DNA of 64,000 nucleotides from Streptomyces tendae (GCF_014650435.1 NZ_BMUY01000006.1:186001-250000), one strand, 5' to 3'. Positions 47,664 through 55,798 are shown, counted from the first letter of the stretch. The notes: a model not told the origin generated them from the letters alone. Numbers and translations: made by a program.

Positions 47664-48601
47664 GCCGGGTGGCGGAGCTGGTCCGGCCGGCCCGGCTCGC
47701 CCCCGGTGCCCGGGTGGCCGTCGTCGCGCCCAGCGGGCCGGTGCCCGAGGAGCGGCTCCAGGCGGGCCTGGACGTGCTGCGCGGCTGGGACCTCGACCCG
47801 GTCGTGGCGCCCCACGTCCTGGACCGGCACGGCACCTTCGACTACCTCGCGGGCACCGACGCCGACCGGGCCGCCGACCTCCAGGCCGCCTGGTGCGACC
47901 CGGCCGTGGACGCGGTGCTGTGCGCCCGCGGCGGGTACGGCGCCCAGCGTATGGCCGACCTGCTCGACTGGGAGGCGATGCGCGCGGCCGGTCCCAAGGT
48001 GTTCGTGGGCTTCAGCGACATCACCGCACTGCACGAGGCGTTCGCCGCCCGCCTCGGCCTGGTCACCCTGCACGGGCCGATGGCGGCCGGGATCGACTTC
48101 ATCAAGAACGCCCGGGCACAGGAGCACCTGCGGGCCACCCTGTTCGAGCCGGAGACGGTCCGGGTGATCACCTCGGGCGGCACAGCGCTGGTGCCCGGCC
48201 GGGCCCACGGCGTCACCCTGGGCGGCTGCCTGGCCCTGCTCGCCGCCGACCTGGGCACGCCGCACGCCCGGCCCTCCGCCCGCGGCGGACTGCTGTGCCT
48301 GGAGGACGTGGGGGAGGAGGCGTACCGCGTCGACCGCTACCTCACGCAGTTGCTCCGGGCCGGCTGGCTCGACGGCGTCGGCGGCCTGCTGCTCGGGTCG
48401 TGGGCGGACTGCGGGCCCTACGAGCGGCTGCGGCCCCTGCTGGCCGACCGGCTCGGCGGGCTCGGCGTGCCGGTCGTCGAGAACTTCGGGTTCGGACACT
48501 GCGAGGGGGCGCTCACCGTCCCGTTCGGCATACCCGCGGAACTCGACGCGGACGCGGGCACCTTGACGCTGGACCGGCCGGCGCTGGACCGGCCGTCGTA
48601 G
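47660..48601 (+). CDS. LD-carboxypeptidase (S66), murein tetrapeptide type
   Basis: The 313-residue protein is a family S66 LD-carboxypeptidase, which removes D-Ala from the L-center of tetrapeptide stems, or acts on related peptides such as microcin C. It shows VAVVAPSGPVP, ARGGYGAQRMADLLDW (catalytic Ser normally follows the GGYG turn), VFVGFSDITALH, LHGPMA, LEDVGEEAYRVDRYLTQLL and VENFGFGHCEGALTVPFG with the catalytic His. It has no signal peptide, so it works in the cytosol on recycled stems. ATGA overlap with the S9 gene. Confidence 0.9.
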   Translation: MSRVAELVRPARLAPGARVAVVAPSGPVPEERLQAGLDVLRGWDLDPVVAPHVLDRHGTFDYLAGTDADRAADLQAAWCDPAVDAVLCARGGYGAQRMADLLDWEAMRAAGPKVFVGFSDITALHEAFAARLGLVTLHGPMAAGIDFIKNARAQEHLRATLFEPETVRVITSGGTALVPGRAHGVTLGGCLALLAADLGTPHARPSARGGLLCLEDVGEEAYRVDRYLTQLLRAGWLDGVGGLLLGSWADCGPYERLRPLLADRLGGLGVPVVENFGFGHCEGALTVPFGIPAELDADAGTLTLDRPALDRPS

Positions 48602-48604
48602 GCT
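48599..48604 (+). promoter_or_regulatory. candidate -10 box of the GNAT gene, leaderless
   Basis: TAGGCT overlaps the ldcA stop and ends 6 nt before the ATG at 48611, with no ribosome binding site. The GNAT gene may therefore be expressed both from the operon and on its own. Confidence 0.4.
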
Positions 48605-48610
48605 GCCCCC

Positions 48611-49201
48611 ATGCCGCACATCCCGTCCCGCCACCTCGCCGAGGGCCCGCGCGTGGGCATCCGGTACTTCACCTACGCGGACGGTGCCGAGTTCACCGCC
48701 CGGGCCCGGCAGAGCAAGGACCTGCACCACCCCTGGCTCTTCCCGCCGGACAGCGCCCAGGCGTACGAGGCATACGCGGGGCGGCTCATCGAAGACCCCA
48801 CCAAGGCCGGCTTCCTGGTGTGCGAGAAGGGCGCGGAGGCGGCGGACGGGGCTCGGCGCCCGGTGCCGGACGGCGGCTCCATCGCCGGGTTCGTGAACAT
48901 CAACAACATCGTCGAGGGCGGGTTCCGCAGCGGCGCGCTCGGCTACGGCGCCTTCGCGCACGCGGCGGGCCGCGGACTGATGCGCGAAGGTCTCGGCCTC
49001 GTGGTGCGCCATGCGTTCGGGCCGATGCGGCTGCACCGGCTGGAGATCAACGTCCAGCCGGGCAACGCCGCCTCGATCGCGCTGGCCCGCGCCTGCGGCT
49101 TCCACCTGGAGGGCTTCTCGCCGAGGATGCTCTACATCGACGGCGCCTGGCGGGACCACCAGCGCTGGGCGATCACCGCCGAGACCGTGACTTCCGGTTG
49201 A
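48611..49201 (+). CDS. GNAT-family N-acetyltransferase, RimJ/RimL type
   Basis: The 196-residue protein is a GNAT acetyltransferase of the RimJ/RimL group, which acetylate protein N-termini or small amines and peptides. The signature is GYGAFAHAAGRGLMREGLGLVVRHAFGPM (read in parts), followed by LHRLEINVQPGNAASIALARACGF. In this context acetylation of an amino acid or peptide is conceivable but unproven. It begins 10 nt after ldcA. Its last 29 nt overlap, antisense, the end of the gene at 49173-49520. Confidence 0.87.
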   Translation: MPHIPSRHLAEGPRVGIRYFTYADGAEFTARARQSKDLHHPWLFPPDSAQAYEAYAGRLIEDPTKAGFLVCEKGAEAADGARRPVPDGGSIAGFVNINNIVEGGFRSGALGYGAFAHAAGRGLMREGLGLVVRHAFGPMRLHRLEINVQPGNAASIALARACGFHLEGFSPRMLYIDGAWRDHQRWAITAETVTSG

Positions 49202-49520
49202 TCTTCATCGTGTCCAGGTCCGTCACCGTGGACTTGAGGTCGCCGAACCCGTAGCCGAGCCCGCGCAGCGTGCCCTCCGCCCGGTCCTCGGCGATCGCTC
49301 CCGCCATCTCCTCGCCGTCCGCCGCGTCCGACACCACCACGTAGCGCATCGAGAAATGCTTCAGCGGTGCGGGCTCGTACGACAGCGAGCCCTCCTCGGT
49401 GAACCGCATGCTCGCCATCCCGTGCTCGCCCGCCTCGGCGAGCAGCCGGTCCCGCGCCTCCTCGGTCAGCCCCTCCCAGGTGCCCCGGACGATCACCCGG
49501 TAGGTGTGCTGCTCACTCAC
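49173..49520 (-). CDS. DUF6204-like small protein
   Basis: The 115-residue soluble protein begins HTYRVIVRGTWEGLTEEARDRL and continues with a strand-rich core (LSYEPAPLKHFSMRYVVV). I recall this as DUF6204, an actinobacterial family of unknown function. No catalytic motif is visible. Its 3' end overlaps the GNAT gene by 29 nt in a tail-to-tail arrangement, so both mRNAs are complementary there. The ATG is preceded by GGAGAG. Confidence 0.75.
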   Translation of the reverse strand: MSEQHTYRVIVRGTWEGLTEEARDRLLAEAGEHGMASMRFTEEGSLSYEPAPLKHFSMRYVVVSDAADGEEMAGAIAEDRAEGTLRGLGYGFGDLKSTVTDLDTMKINRKSRSRR

Positions 49521-49701
49521 GGCCGCTCTCCTTCGTCCTCTTCATCTTCGTCGTCTGCTTCGTCCTGGTACGCGCGTCGACCGCCCGACCCTACGCCCGT
49601 GCCCTCACGGGTCCCAGCGGATTAAACGTGAGGCACGTCGCCCCGGCCCGGTCCACGGAGACCCTGTTCACCGTGGCGGGGAACGGCTTCCATGGACAAC
49701 C

Positions 49702-51663
49702 GTGACGACGATCCGACGCGAGGTACTGACCCTGCCCGCCGCGCCGCTGGGGCCGGACAACCCCCTGCCGCCGCTGCGTCCCCTGGACGAGGCCCACCGC
49801 ATCGACGACCGGGACCGGGCGGACCTGCCGCGCGACATGGCCCGCCAGGTCGACTACGCACCACTGCGCAGCCTGCTGCCCGCCCAGGTCCGCGACGGCT
49901 ACGACCGAAAGCGCGCACCGAGCGGGCTGGACGCCCTCGTCATCGAGAACGACCGGCTGAGGGCCACCGTCCTGCCGGCCCTCGGCGGCCGCATCGCCTC
50001 CCTCCACCACAAGCCGACCGACCGCGAACTCCTCTACGTCAACCCCGTCCTCCAGCCCGCCAACTTCGCCCTCAACGGCGCCTGGTTCTCCGGCGGCATC
50101 GAATGGAACATCGGCGCCACCGGCCACACCACCCTGTCCTGCTCACCCGTGCACGCCGCTCGCGTCCCCGCCCCGGACGGCGGCCAGATGCTGCGCCTGT
50201 GGGAGTGGGAGCGGCTGCGCGACCTGCCCTTCCAGGTCGACCTGTGGCTGCCGGACGGCTCGGACTTCCTCTACGTCGGCGCCCGCATCCGCAACCCGCA
50301 CGAGCGCCCGGTGCCCACCTACTGGTGGTCCAACATCGCCGTCCCCGAGGACCGCCGCGTCCTCGCCCCCGCCGACGAGGCATGGCACTTCGGCTACGAG
50401 CGCAGGCTGCGCCGGGTGCCCGTCCCGGAGTACGACGGGGTCGACCGGACCTACCCGCTGAACAGCACCTACGCCGCCGACTACTTCTACGAGGTGCCGG
50501 ACGACCGGCGACGCTGGATCGCCGCGCTCGACGCGGACGGCCACGGGCTCGTGCAGACCTCGACCGACCTGCTGCGCGGCCGCAAGCTGTTCGTGTGGGG
50601 CACCGGACCCGGCGGACGCCGCTGGCAGGAGTGGCTCACCGAACCCGGCACCGGCGGCTACTGCGAGATCCAGGCCGGACTCGCCCGCACCCAGCTCGAA
50701 CACGTCAAGCTGGAGGCGGAGAGCGAGGTGTCCTGGCTGGAGGCGTACGGACCGCTCGACGCCTCGCCGGACGGCGACTGGCACACCGTGCTGCGCCGGG
50801 CCGAGGACCGGCTGGCGGCAGCCCTGCCGCGGGCCGACGTCGACGCCGCCCACGACGCCTGGCGGCCGTACGCCGACACCGAGCCCGGCGAGCGCCTGGC
50901 CACCGGGTCGGGCTGGGGCGCGCTGGAAGTGCTGCGGGCCGGCTGGAAGCTGCCCGGCACACCCTTCGACGAGGACACCCTCGGCGCGCCGCAGCGGCCC
51001 TGGCTGCACCTGCTGCGCGCCGGGTCCCTGCCCGAACCGGAACACCACGAGCCGCCCGGCGGCACGCTGGTCGCCCGGCCCTGGCGGGACATGCTGGAGA
51101 CCACGGCCGCCACCCCCCTCGCCGAGTACCACCTCGGGGTCGCCCAGTGGCACGGCGACGACCGGGCGCAGGCGGTGCGCAGTTGGGAGCGCGGGCTCAA
51201 GTCCGCTGTCGACCGCTGGCCGTTGCTGCGCTGCCTCGCCGTCGCCGACCAGGAGGACGGCCACCGCGAGCGCGCCGCCGACCGGTACGCGGAGGCATTC
51301 GACGACCTGTGCGCACGCCGGACCGGAGCGGCGGAAGGGGACGAGGGATGGGCGGCCGTCGCCGCCGCGCTCGGCCGGGAGGCGATCGGGGCGCTGCTCG
51401 CGGTGGGACGCACCGCGGACGCCCGGACCGTGTGGGAGCGGCTGGACGCCGCGACCCGGGCCCGCGGCCGGTTCCGGCTGGCCGAGGGCGAGTTGCTGGC
51501 CGCGGAGGGCCGGCACGAGGAGGCGCGGGCCGTGTTCGACGAGAACTTCGAGGTCGCCGACCTGAGGGAGGGCGCCGACAGCATCGGCCTGCTGTGGGCG
51601 AGGCTGGACGACGCACCGCTGCCGGCCCGCTACGACTTCCGGATGTGGCCGGGCGGGGAGTGA
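49702..51663 (+). CDS. DUF5107 carbohydrate-mutarotase-like protein with TPR-like tail
   Basis: The 653-residue protein has a galactose-mutarotase-like beta-sandwich (about 75-380) of the DUF5107 family: VLPALGGRIASLHHKPTDRE, NGAWFSGGIEWNIGATGHT, TYWWSNIAVPEDRRVLAPAD and FVWGTGPGGRRWQEWL. The C-terminal third (about 420-640) is alpha-helical with TPR-like repeats such as AEYHLGVAQWHGDDRAQAVRSWERGL and RFRLAEGELLAAEGRHEEARAVF. This two-part arrangement recurs in DUF5107 proteins, thought to act on carbohydrates, but no activity is established. GTG 49702 is the likely start; no strong ribosome binding site is seen. It stands alone; 49521-49701 shows nothing else. Confidence 0.8.
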   Translation: MTTIRREVLTLPAAPLGPDNPLPPLRPLDEAHRIDDRDRADLPRDMARQVDYAPLRSLLPAQVRDGYDRKRAPSGLDALVIENDRLRATVLPALGGRIASLHHKPTDRELLYVNPVLQPANFALNGAWFSGGIEWNIGATGHTTLSCSPVHAARVPAPDGGQMLRLWEWERLRDLPFQVDLWLPDGSDFLYVGARIRNPHERPVPTYWWSNIAVPEDRRVLAPADEAWHFGYERRLRRVPVPEYDGVDRTYPLNSTYAADYFYEVPDDRRRWIAALDADGHGLVQTSTDLLRGRKLFVWGTGPGGRRWQEWLTEPGTGGYCEIQAGLARTQLEHVKLEAESEVSWLEAYGPLDASPDGDWHTVLRRAEDRLAAALPRADVDAAHDAWRPYADTEPGERLATGSGWGALEVLRAGWKLPGTPFDEDTLGAPQRPWLHLLRAGSLPEPEHHEPPGGTLVARPWRDMLETTAATPLAEYHLGVAQWHGDDRAQAVRSWERGLKSAVDRWPLLRCLAVADQEDGHRERAADRYAEAFDDLCARRTGAAEGDEGWAAVAAALGREAIGALLAVGRTADARTVWERLDAATRARGRFRLAEGELLAAEGRHEEARAVFDENFEVADLREGADSIGLLWARLDDAPLPARYDFRMWPGGE

Positions 51664-51705
51664 GCCCGCCGGGCCTCGGGGTGTCCGTGGGTGTGGGCGG
51701 GGGCG

Positions 51706-52053
51706 CTACTGCTGCCGGTCCACGTACTCGTAGATCACCCCGTCCGGATGCCGGGCGATCAGATTGCGGCCCCCGGGCGTCGCGACCGGGCCGGCGATGA
51801 TGTCGGCGCCCAGGGAGCTGAGGACGCGATGGGTCTCCACGACGTCCGACACGGCGACGGTCGCGGACACCTTGCGCAACACCTCGAGCTGGGACTCGGG
51901 CCCGCTCATCAGCAGGAAGCAGCCGATGGCGGCCACCTCGACACCGCCGCGTTCGAAACGAAGGGCCTCGCCACCGGCCAGACCCTCGTAGAAGGGGATC
52001 GCCTTGTCCAGGTCGTCGACGTAGATGCGCAGTGTGGCTCCCAGAATGTCCAT
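51706..52053 (-). CDS. VOC-family (glyoxalase-fold) protein
   Basis: The 115-residue protein has two beta-alpha-beta-beta-beta units of the vicinal oxygen chelate fold: ATLRIYVDDLDKAIPFYEGL at the start and HPDGVIYEYVDRQ at the end. Metal ligands typical of glyoxalase I are incomplete (no clear first His), so it may bind a small molecule rather than catalyse. TAGGCT ends 7 nt before the ATG, suggesting a leaderless mRNA. The gene is convergent with the DUF5107 gene. Confidence 0.8.
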   Translation of the reverse strand: MDILGATLRIYVDDLDKAIPFYEGLAGGEALRFERGGVEVAAIGCFLLMSGPESQLEVLRKVSATVAVSDVVETHRVLSSLGADIIAGPVATPGGRNLIARHPDGVIYEYVDRQQ

Positions 52054-52060
52054 ACGGACG

Positions 52061-52066
52061 AGCCTA
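52061..52066 (-). promoter_or_regulatory. candidate -10 box of the VOC gene, leaderless
   Basis: On the minus strand TAGGCT ends 7 nt before the ATG at 52053 and no ribosome binding site is seen. Confidence 0.42.
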
Positions 52067-52149
52067 GTTGGAACGACCGGCCGCCCACTCCCCGTCCGGC
52101 CGTCCGGGCGTCCGGCCATGGAAGCCGGGCCCCCGGGTACCCGCAAGGC

Positions 52150-52680
52150 ATGGAACGCATGGATCACTTGGAACACCTGGACAGGCAACTGGTCGACGAA
52201 CTGGCGCAGGTGGCACGCGAGACCGTGCGCGACGAACTGCGTGAACAGACCCGCAGGCAGCGCCGCAAGGCCGCGTTGTACGCCGCGTCCGGCACCGCCG
52301 CCCTGTACGCGGGCGGCGCCGTCGCGCTCGCCGTGGGGCTGGCGCTCGCCGTCGCCCTGCCGGGCTGGGCCGCCGCGCTGATCACGGCCGCCCTCCTGGG
52401 CGTCGTGGCGTACCTGCTGCGGGGCGCGGCCCGGCCCCACCCGTCGCGGCCGGGTGCGGCACACGGCGCCGGGCACGACCACGTTCCCGGCGGCGGCGCG
52501 CCCGCCGCCCCGCCGGGCGGACTCGGCGTGCCCTACCCGCCGATGCCGCCCGTCGCGCCCGGTGGTGTGGGCGGCGCGACCGGCGCCCCGGGCGCCGGCA
52601 CACCCGCACCGGGCGGCACCGGGCCCGCCGCACCCCGTCAGGACGACGTCGACCCCGAGAACAGGCGCGGGCGCGGCTGA
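52150..52680 (+). CDS. holin-X-like membrane protein with Gly/Pro-rich tail
   Basis: The 176-residue protein starts with an amphipathic helix (HLEHLDRQLVDELAQVARE), has two membrane spans (about 43-65 and 70-95: AALYAGGAVALAVGLALAVAL and WAAALITAALLGVVAYLL) and ends in an 80-residue Gly/Pro/Ala-rich tail. The first part resembles the actinobacterial phage-holin-like/YqjE (Holin-X) family, which in chromosomes is not necessarily phage related; no phage genes are near. ATG 52159, with a better spaced purine stretch, is an alternative start. Function unknown. Confidence 0.7.
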   Translation: MERMDHLEHLDRQLVDELAQVARETVRDELREQTRRQRRKAALYAASGTAALYAGGAVALAVGLALAVALPGWAAALITAALLGVVAYLLRGAARPHPSRPGAAHGAGHDHVPGGGAPAAPPGGLGVPYPPMPPVAPGGVGGATGAPGAGTPAPGGTGPAAPRQDDVDPENRRGRG

Positions 52681-52701
52681 CCCGCACCGCGCCCCGCCCC
52701 G

Positions 52702-52750
52702 CACAGGGGTACGCCCGCACGGATGCCTTCCGTGCGGGCGTACCCCTGTG
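52702..52750. terminator. bidirectional terminator, 22-bp perfect stem
   Basis: Arms 52702-52723 (CACAGGGGTACG...) and 52729-52750 (...CGTACCCCTGTG) are perfect reverse complements with a 5-nt loop TGCCT. It lies between convergent genes ending at 52680 and 52780 and can serve both. Confidence 0.88.
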
Positions 52751-52779
52751 TGCCGCCGTGCCCCCGGCCGTCGTGCGCC

Positions 52780-53742
52780 TCAGGCGCTCTGCTGGAGCTG
52801 CGGCAGCACCTTGGTGCGGTAGAGGTCGAAGAAGCCGCGCAGGTCCGGGCCGATCTGGTTGACGTAGACCCGGTCGAAGCCGGCGTCGGCGAACTGCTTC
52901 AGCTCCGCCACGTGCTCGTCCACGTCGTCGCCGCACACCCGGTTGTCGCGGACCATGTCCTCGGTGACCAGGGTCTGCGCCTGCTCGAAGTGCTTCGGCG
53001 ACGGCAGCATCTGACCCAGCTCGCCGGGCAGCTGCTCGTTGGCCCACAACCGGTGCACGGTGCGTACGGCCGCGTCCCTGTCGGTGTCGTAGCAGACCTT
53101 GGTGCCGCCGCTGACCAGGTGGCCGCCGCCCCCGCCCTTGCGGTACTGCTCCACCATCGAGGCGTCCGGCATCATCGTGATGTAGCCGTCGCCGACCCGG
53201 GCCGCCAGCTTCGTCGCCGCCGGGCCGAAGCCGGAGATGTCGATGGGGACCGGCTCGTCGGGGACCGTGTACAGGCGGGCGTTCTCCACCGTGTAGTGGG
53301 CGCCGTGGTGGTTGACCTCCTCGCCGGTGAGCAGCCGCCGGATGATCAGGATGGCCTCCTCCAGCATCTCCAGGCGTACGTGCGCGGCCGGCCAGGCGTC
53401 GCCGAAGATGTGCTCGTTCAGCGCCTCGCCGGTGCCGACGCCCAGCCGGAAGCGGCCGTCCGTCATCACCGCGCTGGTCGCCGCGGCCTGCGCCACCACC
53501 GCCGGGTGGATGCGCACCGTCGGGCAGGTCACCGCCGTCTCGATCGGCAGGGAGACGGCGTCGGACAGCGCGCCGATCACCGACCACACGAACGGACTCT
53601 GGCCCTGCTCGCCGTTCCAGGGGTGGTAGTGGTCGGAGATCCACAGTGCCTGGAAACCGGCCTGCTCGGCCATCCGGGCCTGCTCGATCAGCTCCGCGGG
53701 ACCGTACTGCTCGCACGAGAGGAAATAGCCGTACTCGGGCAT
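52780..53742 (-). CDS. F420-dependent LLM-class oxidoreductase
   Basis: The 320-residue protein is a luciferase-like monooxygenase-fold enzyme of the F420-dependent glucose-6-phosphate dehydrogenase group (Fgd/G6PD-like). Indicators: GYFLSCEQYGPAELIEQARMAEQAGFQALWISDHYHPW (in parts), ETAVTCPTVRIHPAVVAQAAAT, and GVGTGEALNEHIFG, the F420/substrate loop with G-T-G-E-x-L-N. The substrate may be a sugar phosphate or a xenobiotic. It is divergent from the NDH-2 operon, with large palindromes in the shared region. ATG 53742 is the natural start. Confidence 0.88.
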   Translation of the reverse strand: MPEYGYFLSCEQYGPAELIEQARMAEQAGFQALWISDHYHPWNGEQGQSPFVWSVIGALSDAVSLPIETAVTCPTVRIHPAVVAQAAATSAVMTDGRFRLGVGTGEALNEHIFGDAWPAAHVRLEMLEEAILIIRRLLTGEEVNHHGAHYTVENARLYTVPDEPVPIDISGFGPAATKLAARVGDGYITMMPDASMVEQYRKGGGGGHLVSGGTKVCYDTDRDAAVRTVHRLWANEQLPGELGQMLPSPKHFEQAQTLVTEDMVRDNRVCGDDVDEHVAELKQFADAGFDRVYVNQIGPDLRGFFDLYRTKVLPQLQQSA

Positions 53743-53775
53743 GAGGGGTTGCCTCCGGACAGGGAGCGGGTGGGT

Positions 53776-53799
53776 CCGGGGCCGGGTACCCGGCCCCGG
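53776..53799. promoter_or_regulatory. 24-bp perfect palindrome between divergent genes
   Basis: CCGGGGCCGGGT and ACCCGGCCCCGG are joined with no spacer, giving a 24-bp perfect palindrome 34 nt before the LLM gene start. As RNA it would form a very strong hairpin in that gene's leader; as DNA it could be an operator. Confidence 0.6.
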
Positions 53800-53839
53800 G
53801 GCCGGAAACCGGGGTGCCGCGGCTTCCCCGCCCGTACGC

Positions 53840-53883
53840 CGTCCCCTTGGCGCGGACGTTTGGGCGCCCCCGCCAAGGGGACG
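53840..53883. promoter_or_regulatory. 13-bp inverted repeat upstream of NDH-2
   Basis: CGTCCCCTTGGCG (53840-53852) and CGCCAAGGGGACG (53871-53883) are perfect reverse complements 18 nt apart, 41 nt before the NDH-2 start. Spaced half-sites like this suit either a dimeric regulator or a leader hairpin. Confidence 0.55.
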
Positions 53884-53923
53884 CGGAAGGCTCACGAGGT
53901 ACGCGACAGCCCGGAGGCGAACC

Positions 53924-55798
53924 GTGAGCCGACCCCGCATCGTGATCGTCGGTGCCGGCTTCGCCGGGTACCGGACGGCCCGCACCCTGTCCCGGCTCAC
54001 CCGGCACCAGGCCGACATCACCCTGCTCAACCCGACCGACTACTTCCTCTACCTGCCCCTGCTGCCCCAGGTCGCCGCCGGAATCCTGGAACCGCGCCGG
54101 GTCAGCGTCTCCCTGTCGGGCACGCTGCCGCACGTACGGCTGGTGCTCGGCGAGGCCGACGGCATCGACCTCGACGGGCACACCGTGCACTACACCGGCC
54201 CGGAGGGCGAGGAGGGCACCCTGCCCTTCGACCGGCTGGTGCTCGCCGCGGGCAGCGTCAACAAGCTGCTGCCCATCCCCGGCGTCGCCGAGCACGCCCA
54301 CGGCTTCCGCGGGCTGCCGGAGGCGCTCTACCTGCGCGACCACGTGACCCGGCAGGTGGAGCTGGCGGCGGCCGCCGACGACCGGGCGGAGTGCGCAGCG
54401 CGGTGCACCTTCGTCGTGGTCGGCGCGGGCTACACCGGCACCGAGGTCGCCGCGCACGGCGCGATGTACACCGACGCGCAGGTCCGCAAGCACCCGATGC
54501 GCACCGGCATGCGGCCCCGCTGGATGCTGCTCGACGTGGCACCCCGGGTCATGCCGGAGATGGACGAACGGCTCTCCCGGACCGCCGAGCGGGTCCTGCG
54601 GCAGCGGGGCGTCGACGTCCGGATGGGGACCTCCGTGAAGGAGGCCACGCACGACGGGGTCGTGCTGACCGACGGGTCCACCGTCGACACCCGCACCCTG
54701 GTGTGGTGCGTGGGTGTGCGGCCCGACCCGCTGGTGGAGTCCCTGGGGCTGCCCATGGAACGCGGCCGGCTGCTCGTCGACCCCCACCTCCAGGTGCCGG
54801 GGCGGCCGGAGCTGTTCGCCTGCGGTGACGTGGCCGCCGTGCCCGACCTGAACCAGCCGGGGCAGTACACGCCGATGACCGCGCAGCACGCCTGGCGGCA
54901 CGGCAAGGTCTGCGCCCAGAACGTCGCCGCGTCGCTCGGCATCGGGGAGCGGCGGGCCTACCGCCACCGTGACATGGGGTTCGTCGTGGACCTCGGCGGC
55001 GCCAAGGCCGCCGCCAACCCGCTCGGCCTGCCGATGTCCGGCCCGGCGGCGGGTGCGGTCACCCGCGGCTACCACCTCGCCGCGATGCCGGGCAACCGCG
55101 TGCGGGTCGCCGCCGACTGGCTGCTCGACGCGGTGCTGCCCCGGCAGGCCGTGCAACTGGGTCTCGTACGGTCCTGGTCCGTGCCGCTGGAGTCGTCCTC
55201 GCCCGAGGTCGCGCGGGTGCCGGGGAGCCCGAAGCGGCCCGGAAAGGACACCGGCCCCGCCGGGCAGCGCCCCGACGGCGAGGAGGCGGGGTCCCAGCCG
55301 GGCGGCGAGCCCGCGAAGGGCCAGCCGGGCGACGAGCCCCCGAGGAACCATCCGGGCAGCGAGCCCGCGAAGGGCCAGCCGGGCGGCGAACTCGCGAAGA
55401 ATCAGCCGGGCGGCGAGCCCGCGAAGGAACAACCCGGCGGCGAGCCCGCCAAGAACCAGCCCGGCGGTGAGCCCGCCGGGAGCCGGTCGCACGGTGGGCG
55501 GGCGAAGGGGGGCCAGTCCGGCTCGCCCCGTGCGTCCGGCAAGCCGCGCCGCGCCGTCGAGGCCGCCGGGCCGCGCCCCGCCCGAGGAGGCTCGGGCAAA
55601 CCGGGCAAGGCGCCCCGCGCCTCCGGAGCCAGCTCCGCCGGGAAACGGCCCACCGCCCCGTCCGGACCCAGCCGGTCCGCCGGCCCGCCCACCGACCCCG
55701 GTCCCGAACCCCCGGCGAACCAACCGCCCCCCGGACCCGACATCGCCCCCGGCCCCGTCAAGCGCACCGACGGCCGTGCCGCGGAAGGAGACTCATGA
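53924..55798 (+). CDS. NADH dehydrogenase type 2-like, with long repetitive C-terminal tail
   Basis: The 624-residue protein has a type II NADH:quinone oxidoreductase core (about 1-415): FAD motif IVIVGAGFAGYRTARTL, NADH motif VVVGAGYTGTEVAA, TLVWCVGVRPDPLV, and FACGDVAAVPDLNQPGQYTPMTAQHA (in parts) for the second FAD site. It would pass electrons from NADH to menaquinone without pumping protons. From about 420 the chain becomes disordered; residues 458-520 are seven tandem 9-residue units like QPGGEPAKN, then a Pro/Gly/Lys-rich tail to the end. NDH-2 proteins do not normally carry this. GTG 53924 follows GGAGG. TGA overlaps transketolase. Confidence 0.88.
   Translation: MSRPRIVIVGAGFAGYRTARTLSRLTRHQADITLLNPTDYFLYLPLLPQVAAGILEPRRVSVSLSGTLPHVRLVLGEADGIDLDGHTVHYTGPEGEEGTLPFDRLVLAAGSVNKLLPIPGVAEHAHGFRGLPEALYLRDHVTRQVELAAAADDRAECAARCTFVVVGAGYTGTEVAAHGAMYTDAQVRKHPMRTGMRPRWMLLDVAPRVMPEMDERLSRTAERVLRQRGVDVRMGTSVKEATHDGVVLTDGSTVDTRTLVWCVGVRPDPLVESLGLPMERGRLLVDPHLQVPGRPELFACGDVAAVPDLNQPGQYTPMTAQHAWRHGKVCAQNVAASLGIGERRAYRHRDMGFVVDLGGAKAAANPLGLPMSGPAAGAVTRGYHLAAMPGNRVRVAADWLLDAVLPRQAVQLGLVRSWSVPLESSSPEVARVPGSPKRPGKDTGPAGQRPDGEEAGSQPGGEPAKGQPGDEPPRNHPGSEPAKGQPGGELAKNQPGGEPAKEQPGGEPAKNQPGGEPAGSRSHGGRAKGGQSGSPRASGKPRRAVEAAGPRPARGGSGKPGKAPRASGASSAGKRPTAPSGPSRSAGPPTDPGPEPPANQPPPGPDIAPGPVKRTDGRAAEGDS
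55295..55483 (+). repeat. seven tandem 27-bp coding repeats in the NDH-2 tail
   Basis: Each 27-bp unit encodes a variant of QPGGEPAKN: for example QPGDEPPRN, HPGSEPAKG, QPGGELAKN and QPGGEPAGS. The array is in frame and expansion or loss of units would keep the frame. Confidence 0.92.

Noticed and set aside
52150..52680. Prophage remnant suggested by holin-like protein
   Set aside because: No integrase, structural, lysis or att-like sequence is nearby; holin-like proteins of this family are chromosomal in actinobacteria.
55295..55483. Possible CRISPR or non-coding satellite
   Set aside because: Units are 27 bp, contiguous and in frame with the NDH-2 gene, so they are coding repeats.
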